From Yponomeuta sedellus (lineage: Eukaryota; Arthropoda; Insecta; Lepidoptera; Yponomeutidae), in NCBI GenBank assembly GCA_934045075.1, contig OW203749.1, positions 1,426,001 through 1,490,000 on the forward strand: DNA of 64,000 nt. Reading direction: 5' to 3'. Below, piece by piece: positions 1 through 14,500 of the stretch. Each line of letters starts with the position of its first letter. The first letter of the stretch is position 1. Position numbers and translations under genes: made by a program. The notes beneath the pieces were generated by a model that did not search any database, was not told where the DNA came from, and saw nothing but the letters and a program-made list of their open reading frames with translations.

Positions 1-813
1 TTTCAGCAGTAGTAGGTACTTCAAACTGTAGATGTCGCTGTACTGTTGACATTTGGTCCGTTCACACTACACAAGAATGCGCGCCACCAAAACTCTTGTA
101 ATCAACAAGCTTGTTTGCGGTTCTTCAACGATGGACCCTCAGTTGTGTAATTATTATTACAATGAGATGTTCAAATAACTCAGAGCTTCAAATTGCCAAT
201 CCGCGGTGGGCATGAGAGATAAGGCCTGTGTCCTGCAGTAGGGCGTTTATAGACTACATAAAAAAAATTACATAATTTATTATCCATTTCTCCTTCGACC
301 AATTCCCCGATTTGAAGTTGCCTGGAAGAAATTGCTTTAAGCAATAAGGCTACCAATTGTATTTTATCTTCTGTACCTGCTGTTTCTGTAACAATTTTCC
401 GGTATAGGTACAATAAAAAATATTCTTATCATATTATTTAGGTACTGTTCTGATCAACAATTAAGGATACCCTAGTGTCAAGAATGGTAAAATACCCCAG
501 CGCCTGCTATTACGATGAACTATTCCCTCAACAATGAGGCTAAGAGCCGATATCTGAATTGAGAATTTCACTAAATATAAATATTCATGCTAAATACAAC
601 TAAATGACTTGTGTTATGGGTGCTGACTCGACGATAGATTTAATACAATAATAAATACATAGATAACATCCAAGACCCGAGACAAACTAGAAAAGTTCGT
701 TTCCTAGTTTGACCGGGCCGGGGATAGAACGCGAGACCTTCGGTCTAACAGTCAGCCTGCCATACCGCTGCGCCAACGAGGCCGTCAAACCGTACTAAGT
801 AAATAATTAAGTA

Positions 814-1147
814 CAGTGCTACACAAGAAATAAGTCTCGCGGATGTACCTGCGCAGATGACCAAATTTTGGATGTGCGGCAAGTTGATCGACCAATCAGA
901 TAGTTTCATTTTATGGCAGGCCGCGCGCCTTTGTTGCTATTGGTTGATTCAACGTCATCGATGCAGGTGACTATTGGCAATATTAGCGTGAGCGAAACAG
1001 GTAGCGCTACTGCGGCAATCAATTCTGAACCTTAACCGTATCGGTTAAAGATCATGTTGAATGTACTTATAGCTTCGGGTACTTTCGTTACACTTTCTAG
1101 TCTGCGCGAACGTAGATTCCCGAAGGGACTTATGATGTGTAGTACTG
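814..1147 (+). mobile_element. Tc1/mariner-type MITE (copy 1)
   Basis: Terminal inverted repeats CAGTGCTACACA / TGTGTAGTACTG flanked by TA on both sides; 334 bp, no coding capacity. The same family lies at 13256-13602 and 26737-27078. Confidence 0.8.
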
Positions 1148-1390
1148 TAACGTTCTGACACACTCTTTTCTTTCTAGAAAGTATTTATTTGTCTTCAAGC
1201 GAAATGAGGCACAAGAATCACTTATACTAGAAGCATTAATGTCAATTTAAAGAGACATTTAACAGCATATCAATTACAAATGAAGACAAAAAGGTCTGTG
1301 CCTCGGCATGTAACTAACGCCCTTAGGGCCAGTTTCAAAATTGTTTACTAAGCTAAATTCTCGCTTAGTAAACCTTAACTGTCGTTATGG

Positions 1391-1740
1391 TTATCAACCC
1401 TTGTATGTCCCCACTACTGGGGCACGGGTCTCTTCCTGGATCGCAGGAAGGTTAGGCCATACTCCACCACGGGGGCCAAGTCCGGCTTGGTGGAGGATTG
1501 TAAGACAGTGGCGGGCCTTACTGTCAGAAGTTATCAAGCCGCCAATAAGGCCTCTGACATGGCTTAACGACTGCTATTACATGACAGCCGGCACCAACAG
1601 CTTAACGTGCATTGCGAAGCACGGAAGCGCTCGGTAAAACGCCACTAGCGGTAGTCACGGGACGCTCACCCATCCCGTACCTGACCGCGCCTGTGATTGA
1701 TTCCAATCACTCGGTTCGTCTAGGCCACGGGCGCTTCGAA
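1391..1740 (-). mobile_element. SINE-B (5S rRNA-derived) copy
   Basis: On the minus strand the head resembles the 3' half of 5S rRNA, with AGTTAAGCAAC-like and GGATGGGTGAGCG-like blocks (box A and box C). The tail reads GGCCATACTCCACCACGGGG and CCCTTGTATGTCC on the plus strand. Near-complete copies also lie at 12013-12362 (+), 13891-14190 (-), 16940-17300 (+), 59446-59816 (-) and 61478-61832 (-). Confidence 0.7.
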
Positions 1741-2210
1741 CCTTAACTGTACTCTCTTCGAATTACTCAGAAAAGAGCGTGACAGAACGCTACTTAAGTA
1801 TTTTCATAGAGAAATTCTCAACTCAGAAAACTGGCCTAACTGCTGAAAACTGACCTCCATGTTGCAGTTGTTAGCTTTTTTATCCCTTACTACTGACCCG
1901 AACTCTACCAAGCGATGATCTACCAAATGAAATTGAAATTAATTTAAATAATTTGTATTGTGTTATTGGGCATCTGGTTTTTAATTTGTTTTTAATGTGG
2001 AATGATTTTTTATGAATCGATGAGTATTTTTAAGATTTGATGAAATTTTATGAAATTATTGTGTATCTGAATAATTTGATAAATTTTGCATTGTTTGTCT
2101 GTTTATGTTAATGTCGATATTCTTCTTTTTCGTGGTGTTATTTTTATTTAACCTGCTGTATTAGGTGGAAAACCTTTAAGGACGAAGTTTATAATGAAAT
2201 AAAAATAAAA
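1741..2210. other. AT-rich stretch downstream of eIF2B-beta
   Basis: Contains a Harbinger-like MITE end (1760-1850, with ACTCAGAAAACTGGCC), then low-complexity AT-rich DNA. No coding signal seen on either strand. Confidence 0.5.
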
Positions 2211-2450
2211 ACTTCGTACCGCCTAACAGTCATCGTACTTGAAGGAATATTCTAAAAAAAAGAATTTGCAAACTCGGTTCAGCTGCTCTCGAGATTTGCG
2301 CTTACCAACACATTCAGCGATTCATTTTCATATTACAGATTGCAAGGAAGACATGATGCTTATGTAAATTTCATATTTAAAAGCTATTGAGTTTGTAGAA
2401 ACATGTTTAATCATAACAGGATGTATTTACAGTCAAATGCAGGTGGAAAT

Positions 2451-2523
2451 CTAGAGCTCGTAGTCGCTGGGATCGTAGAGTTCAGAGAGCAGCCGGTAGA
2501 TGTATGATGGAGAGCTGCCGCCA
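2451..2523 (-). CDS. eIF2Bbeta: eIF2B-beta exon 10 (stop codon)
   Basis: Acceptor TATTTCAG|T. Encodes GGSSPSYIYRLLSELYDPSD followed by YEL and TAG (2453-2451). It matches the invariant C terminus GGNAPSYIYRLxSELYxPxD. An ATTAAA hexamer at 2411-2406 on the same strand could be the poly(A) signal, about 40 nt after the stop; that is inference. Confidence 0.93.
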
Positions 2524-5500
2524 CTGAAATACACATTTGATTTTTCTTTATTCGTATTAGTCCAGGACATAAAACTCTAGACTGAAATGGGGGTGACCTT
2601 TGCCTAGCAGTGGGAAACAAACATAGGAACAAAAAACCCTACATTTGTACAGAAAATAGGACCACTTATCAATATTACCAATCGATCAATCACTCTCTTT
2701 ACCTTGTATATCAATAAATCATCTGCTGGACATATGGAACGAAAGCTAACCAACAGTACAGTTAAAATATAAGGTTTAAAATATGTAAAAGATACAAAAC
2801 AACAATCGTAAGTACCCTAATCGTAAAAAACGTTACAAGATTTCCATTTTAAAATAATTTATAAACATTTTTTAATAAGACTCAAGAAATAAAACCACGG
2901 AAAGATATCAAAAACATAACATAAAATTTACACTCAGGCACATACATTGCTTCTGACCCCACCCTAGGATACCCTGTGTCGTGAGAACCAGAAACAGCGA
3001 CGTCACAAAATGTAAACGTTCAAGACCTGGGGTTTTTTTGTCCCCAGCCGGGGATCGAACCCGGGACCTCTCGCATAGTAGGTAGATGCGCTACCGCTGC
3101 ACCACAAAGATCGTCAATACATGGAGATACACTCAGACCGTCCTACACTACGTTTGCCGAGTCGCGGTCTCCACTCAAGAAAACGTTTACTGCAACGGTT
3201 GTCGGTTCTTCGCGAGATATAAAGCTTGTCGAAGTGCAATTTTTTTATGCAATAAAAAATAATAACAATAATAATAAGCGGACCATTGCTGAAAGAGTCA
3301 AGGAACGTAATTATCGCAGCTGTCAAAAACCGCCAGGTGGAAAAGTCAGCGATAGCGGAACATCTGCTTGAATCAGGATCAAACCACTGGATAGAATTAC
3401 AAAAACCATCGGTGCTTTTCAACGATCGCCATTATTATAGCCGAATTGTGCGTGAAGCGGTTGAAATTAAGCAACACAAAAAATTTAATCGGAAATGTGG
3501 TTTCAAACTGTCGGGATCCGGTCATCAAGAAGTGTTCGAGTGGAAAATAGTCGCATGGCTTATCGTCCGACATTGTCAGTGTAGTGTGTCGCAACCCTAA
3601 TAGTGCTTTGTGATGGCTGATTGAGGGTAGTCTGAAACCTTAAAAGCCGAAGATGCGAACGGGTGCCAGTCTTCTCGTGACCACGATGACTGTAACGTCG
3701 TCGAAACGTCGAGGTAAAATAGCAATAAATTACTACGCGATTAAGCCCCGAAAATATTCTAACTATAATAATTGTTAAGCGGTTAATAACCAACGAACCA
3801 GTGACGAGTTACTAACTTACTTAACACTTTATTGCACACATAAAAGTCATACAGAAAACACAAAATGTACAGTCTGTTAGCTTTTAGAATATACCTCGGC
3901 TACTATCGGATAGAATCGGATATATTCGTGTAATAGAAATATCGGAACTAACATGACAATTAAATAAACTCAATAAGTTTTACTAAACATAAACCATTTT
4001 AAAAACCTTTTTAGAGGCTAAAAATTCTACCCATGCCGGGACTCGAAACCGCGACCGCTGGCTAACCGTGCCAGCGCTCTCCCAACTGAGCTAATAGGCA
4101 AGTACCGGTATCAGTGAAATTTCGAACCTCTTTACAATACTCTCTGTATTACTTACAGGCAGCGAACATCTGGCTGAAGCAATTTGCATCAATTGCATTG
4201 CAGCCCTTAGGTTTCTTAAAATTGTCCTTAGCACGGGTTAGTGCAAATAAAAACAGAGTATAATTAACTTAAACAACTTTTATACAGAGCAGTACCAAAA
4301 AAGTTTTATACAGAGCAGGGAGTAGTGGTGTCGGCCTAGAGAATAGCACCAACCCAATTCTTCCCGCGGGTGTCGTAAAAGGCGACTAAGGGACACAAAC
4401 CGGGGGGGTGGACAGCAGCGCCCCCTGCAGTACAATTCCTTCTAACTGCGATCCCCAACCCGCATGCCCAGCGTGGGGGTTATGGGCATAACCCCCAATA
4501 ATGGCACGACCTTGCGCTATGGCGCTCGTTAGGGGAGGGCTGTGTCCAGCAGTGGACTAATATAGCCTTAAGAAGAAGATACAGAGCAGCACTTAATATT
4601 TTTTCATACAGAGCAGGAAGTAGTATTAAACCGCTGTGCTTTCGGCGAAACCCGAAGCCTACTCTAGAGCCCGAGTTATATTAAATATTAAAGTATAGGT
4701 GTTTAACTTTAATTCACAAAGTTAATATTTTGCTAACGATGAAATTGTTGGTTACACAAACTCGCTAGATGGCGCTGGTAGTTAATTACATCGCGGTAGG
4801 GTTGTGTTTCAATGTGGTGTATATCAGCCTATCGTGGCTCCTCGGCCTCGAGGGGGGTCGCTCCCGATGTGGGTTTAGGGGTCTCTAGGACCAAAACCAG
4901 TCCCAAGGTGGTGTTTAGTGGGTAGGCGCACTTCTTGTGAGTCCCACATTGGCAGCACGGCCGGGTCCGTGCTGTTATGCATGAGCATTCACCACCTCCC
5001 TCCCCCGTGTCCTCCGGAGGGTGCCCTTTATAGGGTTAAAAAAAAAAAAAAAACCGTACTAAAAGTTTCCCGTACAAATAAAAGTGAAGTCAGTTGCAAA
5101 GTGTGAGTGTTTCAATTAATCAATAGGTATATTAAAGTTTACAGACTGTACAAAATAAAAAGCGTACACGGCGAGTTACTTACAGATTAGTAAGGAAGAG
5201 CGTGATATGATCGGCTGGCACCACGTCGTATCGGGGAGCGTATGGCGAGCAAGCGCCGCTGTCTGCACTCCTGGTAAACATACAAATACATTATACTATT
5301 TTTATTTATAATCCACTAACCCGTGCTAAGGAAAATTTTAAAAACCTATTTAGAGGCTAAAAATTTCACCCATGCCGGGATTCGAAACCGCGACCTCTGG
5401 CCTGTACGTAATACAGAGAATAGTGTAGAGGTTCGAAATTTCACTGATGCCGGTGAGTCGCCCATTAGCTCAGTTGGATAGAGCGCTGGCACGGATAGCC

Positions 5501-8500
5501 AGAGGTCGCGGGTTCGAATCCCGGCATGGGTGGAATTTTTAGCCTTTAAATAGGTTTTTCATACAAATACATCTTCTATAATATAAAAATGAATCGCTTA
5601 ATGTGTTGGTAAGCGCAAATCTCGAGAGCAGCTGAACCGATTTCGCTTATTCCTTTATTAGAATATTCCTTGAAGTACGAGGTTGGTTCTTACGGAGAGA
5701 AAAATAAAAAAAATATTAAACAGTCGACTGTTTGACGGTACGAAGTTCGCTGAGTCAACTATATACAAAAACATGTCGGGCGCACAAACATGAGTGAGCA
5801 ATCCTTTGTGTGTAAGCGAATCTGACCAGTGCTAATCTGTGCTGATCATTACCTAATCTGTTGCTGAATGTCAAATGTCAGTTGCGATGCACGATTTCCC
5901 GCCATTGGTGGGTTTCACTAAATATGTACTAAAAATGCATAATTTCATATTCGTAACAATACTTCAAGTTCCTCAACAGGTGCGCGACTAGTGAAAAGGA
6001 AAAAAGTGCCATCTCGACAAACCTGACATTGGCAGAATCCTTATAAAAAAAAATATATATATTTAAAAACCTATTTAGAGGCTAAAAATGATTCATGTGG
6101 GTACAGTGATATCGTTCCGATGTTAAACCTAACTGCAAAGTAGGTAGTCGGGGCTGTAAGTAATGCAATTTGCTTAAGTCAGATGTCGCTGCCTGTACGT
6201 AATACAGAGAATAGTGTAAAGAGGTTCGAAATTTCACTGATGCCGTGAGTCGCCCATTGGCTCAATTGGTAGAGCGCTGGTACGGATAGCCAGAGGTTGC
6301 GGGTTCGAATCCCGGCATGGGTGAAATTTTTAGCCTCTAAATAGGTTTTTAAATTTGTTCCTTAGCACGGGTTAGTGCATTAAAAATAAAAATAGTGTAA
6401 AAAATTATATACTAAAAAAAAAAAAAATTAAGTCTGATTGCTTCAAAATTCTGACCGAGCCTTGTTTGCTCTCGATTGGTCTTGTCTAATGCGGCCAGAA
6501 CACAATGACCCATGATGGCCCACTGCTCGCCATTGCCATTGTGTACTAGGGGTAATGGTGTGCAGTGGCGAGCAATTGCCTATCGTGGCGTGCAATCGGA
6601 CAGTTGTCGGTTTTGAGCACACTTCAATGGATCGTGGCGTAGCGTGGCCCATCCCTGATTACACAGTGGCCCATCCTTCAGTCAATTGAAATTAAAGTGT
6701 TTTGATTTATATCAATCTGAGCCCATAATTTTGCGCCTTTTGCGCCATTTTTTTTAATAACTTTGTCGTTGTACATACTTCTGTAATAATTATTTTAGTT
6801 TTTTTAATTTCAATTGTAATTCTACTATAATTAGTAATTTTATACTATTTTTATTTTTAATGCACTAACCCGTGCTAAGGACAATTTTAATAACCTATTT
6901 AGAGGCTAAAAATTCCACCCATGCCGGGATTCGAACCCGCGACCTCTGGCTATCCGTGCCAGCGCTCTATCCAACTGAGCTAATGGGCGACTCACCGGCA
7001 TCAGTGAAATTTCGAACCTCTTTACACTATTCTCTGTATTACGTGCATTACGGTACATCGTACCCGATGTTAAAACTAGCCCCGACTACCTACTTTGCAG
7101 TTAGGTTTTAACATCGGGTACAATGTACCGGGTACGATGTACCCGATGTTAAAACCTAACTGCAAAGTAGGTAGTCGGGGCTGTAAGTGATGCAATCTAC
7201 TTCAGCCAGATGTCGCTGCCTGTACGTAATACAGAGAATAGTGTAAAAATTTCACTGATGCCGGTGAGTCGCCCATTAGCTCAGTTGGATAGAGCGCTGG
7301 CACGGATAGCCAGAGGTCGCGGGTTCGAATCCCGGCATGGGTGGAATTTTTAGCCTCTAAATAGGTTTTTAAAATTAGTAATTTTATTATAAATCATGTA
7401 ATGTATCATGCAGTATGCACATGTATTGGTGTTATGGATTGAATTGAGTGTTATTGTCATTTCATATTTGTAATTTATGTCCGTAATACTGTGTTTTGTG
7501 TATGCAATATATAAAAAGAAAAAAAAATACTTGTAAATAAATTAAATAAATAAATAGTAAATAAAAAATTAATAAATAAATAAATAGAAGGAAAAGGCTA
7601 TGGACAGGGATACATGGAATAGGTTGGAGGAGGCCTTTACCCGCGACGGGATCCTTTAAAAAAAAAACATGACTAGATAATAACAATAAATAATAACTAA
7701 ATACGATAAAAACTGCTTTAATGACTTATTAAAACTATATTATTGAATTATTTTATTTTAGTAAACAATTGACATGTAAACATACTCTTTTAAATGGACA
7801 AATAAAAGGCTTTTTATATTTATATTATAAAAATAAAAAATAGTTGTGGCCGCAAATACTTCCACGTCCATCGCAAGTAGTTTTTGCCAGACAGAAATGA
7901 GCCACGCGCCATTGTGGGAACAGCAAGTGATCATGGCGAGCAGTGGGCCAGCATGGGCCACTGTGTACAGCGGGCTTAACACGTGTGGCGAAATTGTACT
8001 GGACAATCAGTGCAGTGAGTCCATAAAGCAGAATTGAATTGATATATTTCAGTCAGTGTTCGTTCTATGTTGGTGGGGATATCATCTGTGTGTATCTCTG
8101 TGTGTCTTGTGTGTTAGTGAAGATATGTGCGTATTCTGAATACCAGTACATATTGTGAATACGAAGGCAGCGGCTTTCACTTTCATGTTACATTGTACAT
8201 TGACATTCAGCAAACAGAATGTAAATTCTTTACATTGAAATAAATTGAATTGAAAGTTAGTGCGCGTGCGAGTGTGTGTGAGTGTGCGAGTGAGGGTGAG
8301 TGCGCGTGTGTGTCTGTGTGCGAGTGTGAGGTTTGTGAAATGTGCAATAGACACTAACTGTTGGGCATATTAAACAAAGCGGGGGCGAGACTCACTCGTA
8401 AGGAACGGCGGCCGAGGGTGATGCGAGTGCGTTGAGACGCTGCAGTTCACGTGCGTGACGCGGCGTCAGCTTATAGAGCGGCGCTAGGGCCAGCACCTGC

Positions 8501-11500
8501 GGACAAACGCGACATTACGTAAGAATATTCTTCTAAAAACCTATTTAGAGGCTAAAAATGCCACACATGCCGGTATTCTAACGTGCGATTGTGGGTACAG
8601 CGATATCATTCCGATGTAAAACCTAACTGCAAAGTAGGTACTAGGGGCTGCAAGTGATGCAAATTACTTCAGCCAGATGTCGCTGCCTGTACGTAATACA
8701 GAGAACATTGTAAAGAGGTTCAAATTTCACATGCCGGTGAGTCGCCCATTAGCTCAGTTGGAAAGAGCGCTGGCACAGATAGCCCGAGGTCGCGGGTTCG
8801 AATCCCGGCATGCGTGAAATTTTTAGCCTCTAAATAGGGATTTTAAATTGACCTCAGCACGGGTTAGTGCATTAAACAGAATATAAAAATAATCTTTGAT
8901 ATAATATGAAACAAATATAACGACGCGCTTGTGGCGAGCATATGTCAACTCTGCGCTGCTGCAACATTCCTGCATCGCGCAATCAAAGTGTTTCAATGAC
9001 ATAGCATAAATATAACGTCCGACTAACAATAGTTGGACCGGCCGTCCCCAGGCACACGATCTGCCTGGCGGGAAAATTCCCTTTATAGTGGAAGTGCACG
9101 ATCACCCGCTCTTCCCTACACGCTTATTAAAACTAATTAAGTTATTAATTAGTCACTCTATATTAGTTATGTGTCGATACGAATCGCTCGTAGCCCCGGC
9201 TGCCTGACTGATCTTAAAATCACGAAGGTTAGGCAACACGGCGCGTTCAGTGCATGAAAGGATGATTATACTATTTTTATTTTTAATGCACTAACCCGTG
9301 CTAAGGACAAATTTAAAAACCTATTTAGAGGCTAAAAAATTTCAATTGGTAGAGCGCTGGCACGGATAGCCTAAAGAAATTTTTAGCCTCTAAACAGGTT
9401 TTTTAATTTGTCCTTAGCACGGGTTAGTGCATTAAAAATAAAAATAGTATAATCATGTGGGTACAGTGATATCGGTCCGATGCAAAAACTAACTGCAAAG
9501 TAGGTAGTCGGGGCCTTTTGCCTTTTGAAGAGTGAAAATTAAACAGGTTAAGGCCCTGTTACAGACTGCATTGTAAGTATTTCGGGACTTTGATATTGTC
9601 GCGGTCCTATCCCGAACCATCTAGAATAGAGCCTTCTAGATGGTTCGGGATACCCGAAGCCTATCGAATAGTCGCCGCATGCTGCGTTTAAGTAATCAAT
9701 AAACAATGCAAGCAATAATGACTCGTATGTCAACTAGCATAAGGTTCAAAACTCTTTGACGTAAAACTGTTCGCGCGACGTTGCCGCGTGTACCGGGTGT
9801 AGGTACGTACTGGAATGTTCGAGAGCCCTTGCCGGCGGATATAAATAGCGACTGAGCATTCACTTTTTAGGGCTAAAAAAAAAAGCGCGCTGACAGTTCC
9901 GTTTCGAATAGCGAAGAGTAAACTTCGAGCGAACATACCTGCGATACGAGCGATAACCTAACGACCTCAGCGATACTGTTGGACTTCGATTGGACCTGCG
10001 ATTGGAATCTACGTGTGGACTTAGTGTCGTGAAGACCTGCAGACCAGACCCTGCGTTAATCAATCCTAAGAAGTTATCATTGGCGTTTTACCTCCAGATC
10101 TAGAACCCTAGCCCGTAACAATATCAAACCTTGTTGTCCCCAATGCTGGGGCACGGGTCTCTGCCTGCATAGCAGGAAGGTTGTAACGGTGCAAACCTCT
10201 TCACACCATTTTTATTTCTTTTTCTATCTATCATTTTCAAATATTTAAATTACGTCACACATTCTTCGATTTCCCTCATTTTTCACCACCACTACTTTAC
10301 GCTTTGACCAGATCTGACTTTTTACCTGCTTATCCGTTTTTTTATCCAGTTTTTCTGTTTTAATATTACTAATATTGGCCTTTTTTTGCATCTACTTAAT
10401 GAGATGATTTATACAGCGTCCAGTTGTATCTTGACTCACACTAGATGGGTGAAGGGACCACTCCGACGCTGTAGTGCCTGGGACATGGTTTTTTAAAGAT
10501 GGTGTAGGCTTGCCCAGCACCTATACCACCCTGACAGCTTAGTCGGCCTAGCCCACAGGAAAGACTAGTCAATACGTGCGGAGCCAACCAAGCCGCGGGT
10601 TTCCTCACGTTGTTTTCCTTCACAGTCAGCGTGTGGTATTGCGACAACAAATTCGCAAGTGTACGTAACTTTGAAATTAAACAAAGTCATTGGTACATGC
10701 CCGCACTCGGGATCGAACATGGGGCTCTCGCTTGCCAGTCTATGGTTCTACCCACTGAGCTACCACCGCTTAATATTACTAAGTATATACTAATATATAA
10801 ATAAAACCACACCTAAAGTCATTCCAAAGTTTATTATTATAAAAGTTATACAACGGGACACAAACCGGGGGCTATGCAGCAGCGCCCCCTGCAGTACAAT
10901 TCCACCGAACTGCGATCCCCAACCCGCATGCCCAGCGTGGGGACTATGTGCATGACCCCTATGATAGCACAACGTGGCGCTCTTTAGGGGAGGGCTATGT
11001 CCGGCAGTGGACTAGTATAGCCTGACGACGACGATACAACGTTCCAAGGTTAGGTCATATTCGGGACTTACCGGCACGTTATAATGTTTGGCTGCAAGAG
11101 TGACGGCCGCCGCGCCGCAAGCTGCCAGCGCGCCGCTTGCCAGCACAGCGGATACGCCAAGCACCACCTTAAATTGACAACATTTCATAATTACACTATT
11201 TTTATTTTTAATGCACTAACCCGTGCCGTGCTAAGGACAAATTTAAAAACCTATTTAGAGGCTAAAAATTAGTAACATTTTATATTTTTCGTGCCATTTT
11301 ATATACGTATGTGTATTTAAATTAACCTAGGTTATGTAATAAATCACTCCTATATTATATTGTTTACTGGCACTACCCCTTCCACTGTCCGCATTATCGT
11401 GGGTTAGCTGGAAGAAAATACTATCTAGTATTAAGCTCGCCTTTGTACAAATTTGTTTTAGTGCAATAAAGAATTTTCATTCATTCATTCATTTATTCAT

Positions 11501-14500
11501 TCAGGCACATACAGTCTGGCTTTTAGAATATACCTCGGGCTCTAGAGTAGGCTTCGGTTTTCGCCGAAAGCACACGAGTGTAATACTACTTCCTGCTCTG
11601 TATAAAACTTAAATGAATATTAAATTTAATTTAATAGACGACCTCTGTGGCGTAGCGGTAGCGCGTCTGCCTACCATGCAAGAGGTCCCGGGTTCGAATC
11701 CCGGCTGGAAACAAAAAAAAAAAAGTCCAGGTCTTGGATGTTTACATGTTTGTGATGTCGTTGTTTCTGGTTCCCATGACACAGGGTATCCTAGTGTGGG
11801 GCCAGAAGCTATGTATGTGCCAGTATGTAAATGTTATGTTAATTACTTTGAAATTAAGTGTCATATTAGTTCCGATATTTCTATTACACGGATATATATA
11901 TTCTTTCCAACGTTCGAGCCCCTGTGCCGGCGAAATAATAGCGGCGCGACACATCGCCGCTGTAAAATAAATATATAATAAATAAACGCGACTGTTCCGC
12001 CGAGTCACGAAGCGCTCGTGGACTAGTCGAACCTTGAAATCAATAACTTGAGTTAAGCAACAACAGGCGCGGTCAGGTACAGGATGGGTGAGCGTCCCGT
12101 GACTACCGCTAGTGGCATTTTTCCGAGCGCTTCCGTGCTTCGCAAGGCACGTTAGGCCGTTGGTGCCGGCTCTCACGTAATGACAGTCGCTAAGCCATGT
12201 CAGAGGCCTTAAGGGTGGCTTGATAACTTCTGACAGTAAGGCCCGCCACTGTCTTACAATCCTCCACCAACCCGGACTTGTTCCCCGTGGTGGTGGTGGT
12301 CTAACCTTCCTGCGTTGCAAGAAGAGACCCGTGCCCCAGCAATAAGGACATAGAAGGGTTTACGTCGATTCCGCCATTAGTACCTTGTTGACCCGGGACA
12401 TGAGGCCAGCGATGGCGGCGGCGCTCACAACGGTCACGGGAACTCCGGCGGTCGCCAGCCGGGCCGCCATCGCCTCTGTCTGCGGGAAACAAAATTAACA
12501 TAACACAACCTCACGCCTAATTTAATTTTATTTAGTTGAATGTTATTTAGTTGAATGTTAAATGAAATGTTATGTAATGTTATGTTATGTCTGGGTGAAA
12601 CTTTAAATTTAAAATTTCCATTTAAAAAAATGTACAAACACGAAATTTTGTATCTTTTTATTTTGCGCTCAGCGACTCTGTAATTAAGTTTTTATCCCTT
12701 AACTTTAAGTTCCAAGGCTTTTGCTGAAAATCAGCGTCGGCAGTGGAGCATGTTCCCTGGCGACTTTAAGCTGAGCATAAGGCCTCTTGCCAAATTTAGT
12801 TCTTAAGACATTTTCTCAGTTATTGTACCTTGTTTATTTATTTTTTTGTTGGCAATAAAAACATTTCACTTTCACTTTTCACTTTCATTATACTTTATTG
12901 CACACGAAACATTTAACAAGACATTACATAAGAAATAACATGTTCAAAGGCGAGCTTATCTCTGTAAGAGATTTCTTCCAGCAAACCTTAGAGAGTCGGA
13001 GAAGCAGTAGAAAGCGGGTCTATGTACAAAATATATTAATGACTAACGTACTAACACACCTGGGTATGATGCAGTATGATCAGCCGATACTCCCCGTCGC
13101 TAACAGCAGCTCGTTCAAATGCAAGCGCCTTTCTTCTTCAATCGTATTGAATAATCAACCTACAGGAATTACAGGTAATCCACTTCAAATTATCGCGAAT
13201 CACAAAATCTCCTCATTATTTCACAGCCCACTCTCTTTCAAAAACTAACGTAGTACAGTACTACACATCATAAAAGTCCCTTCGGGAATCTATGTTCGCG
13301 CAGACTAGGAAGAAGTGTAACGTAAGTACCCGAAGCTATAAGTACACTCAACATGATCTTTAACCGATACGGTTAAGGTTTTTGGCAGAATTGATTGCCG
13401 CAGTAGCGCTACCTATTTCGCTCACGCTAATATTGCCAAACTAATAGTCACCTGCATCGATGACGTTGCATCAACCAGTAGCAACAAAGGCGCGCGGCCT
13501 GCCCTAAAATGAAACTCTGATTGGTCGATCAACTTGCCGCACATCCAAAATTTGGTCATCTGCGCAGGTACATCCGCGAGACTTATTTCTTGTGTAGCAC
13601 TGTAACACACCTGTGAATGATGCGGTATGACCAGCCGGCACTTCCTGGTGGCGGCCGCCTTTAGCCACCTTTCCAGTACCGCCCCACCGCCCGCCGCTAA
13701 CAGCAGCTCGTCTGAATGCGCGTGCTCGGCCGCGAGAGCCGCCAATGCCGCGGCACCTTAAAATTTGAGACGGACTGGGAGACTATAAAATCATTGATTG
13801 TCATGAAACTAAATGAAATTTCTAACGTGTCTTTTGGTTTACAGTAGCGGTAACAAATGATCTGTAGTAGTTTCATGAGTATTTGTATCGATATCAAAAC
13901 TTGTACGTCCCCATTGCTGGAGCACGGGTCGCAGGAATGTTACGGCAAACTCCCCTACTGGGGCCATGTCCGGGTTGGTGGAGGATTGCAAGACAGTGGC
14001 GGGCCTAACTGTCAGATGTTATCGAGCCGCCCTTAAGGCCTCTGACATGGCTTAACGACTGGCATTACATGACAGCCCGCACCAACGGCTTCAGGATCGT
14101 CAACCATTCTGCACCTGACCGCGCCTGCTGTTGCTTAACCCCAGGGATTGATTCCAATCACTCGGTGGCACTAGGCCACGAGCGCTAGTTTATAAATCTT
14201 CCAACTTTTTTGGTGACGAAACCATTTTGGAAAGAGAAATACTTTACGGAACCCAATTGATAAGACAATTGTTTTAAAAATGTATTCTTTATTAATAAGC
14301 ATAACAGAAGTACAATGTAACATACATACATAATCTCACGCCTGTATCCCAGAGGGGTAGGCAGAGACCAGGGGTTGCCACTTGCCACGATCCTGACAGA
14401 TCACCTTCGCTTCACCAACATTCATAAGTCGTTGCATGCACCCACGCCGGGTTACAATGTAACACTGTTTATTACTTTAGTAAGCTAGGCAGTAGAGACT

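Noticed and set aside
5460..5545. Cloverleaf-like tRNA gene (GCCCATTAGCTCAGTTGG... GGTTCGAATCCCGG)
   Set aside because: The same sequence recurs dozens of times with a fixed 3' tail and target-site duplications. It is the tRNA-derived head of SINE-A, not a functional tRNA gene.
5779..6060. Possible extra eIF2B-beta exon in the intron between exons 8 and 9
   Set aside because: Exon 8 ends in phase 2 and exon 9 completes the codon directly; the protein aligns without a gap, so no extra exon is needed.
11742..12320. Minus-strand 192-codon open frame
   Set aside because: It runs through SINE-C, intergenic sequence and SINE-B in succession; no domain and no codon bias unlike chance.
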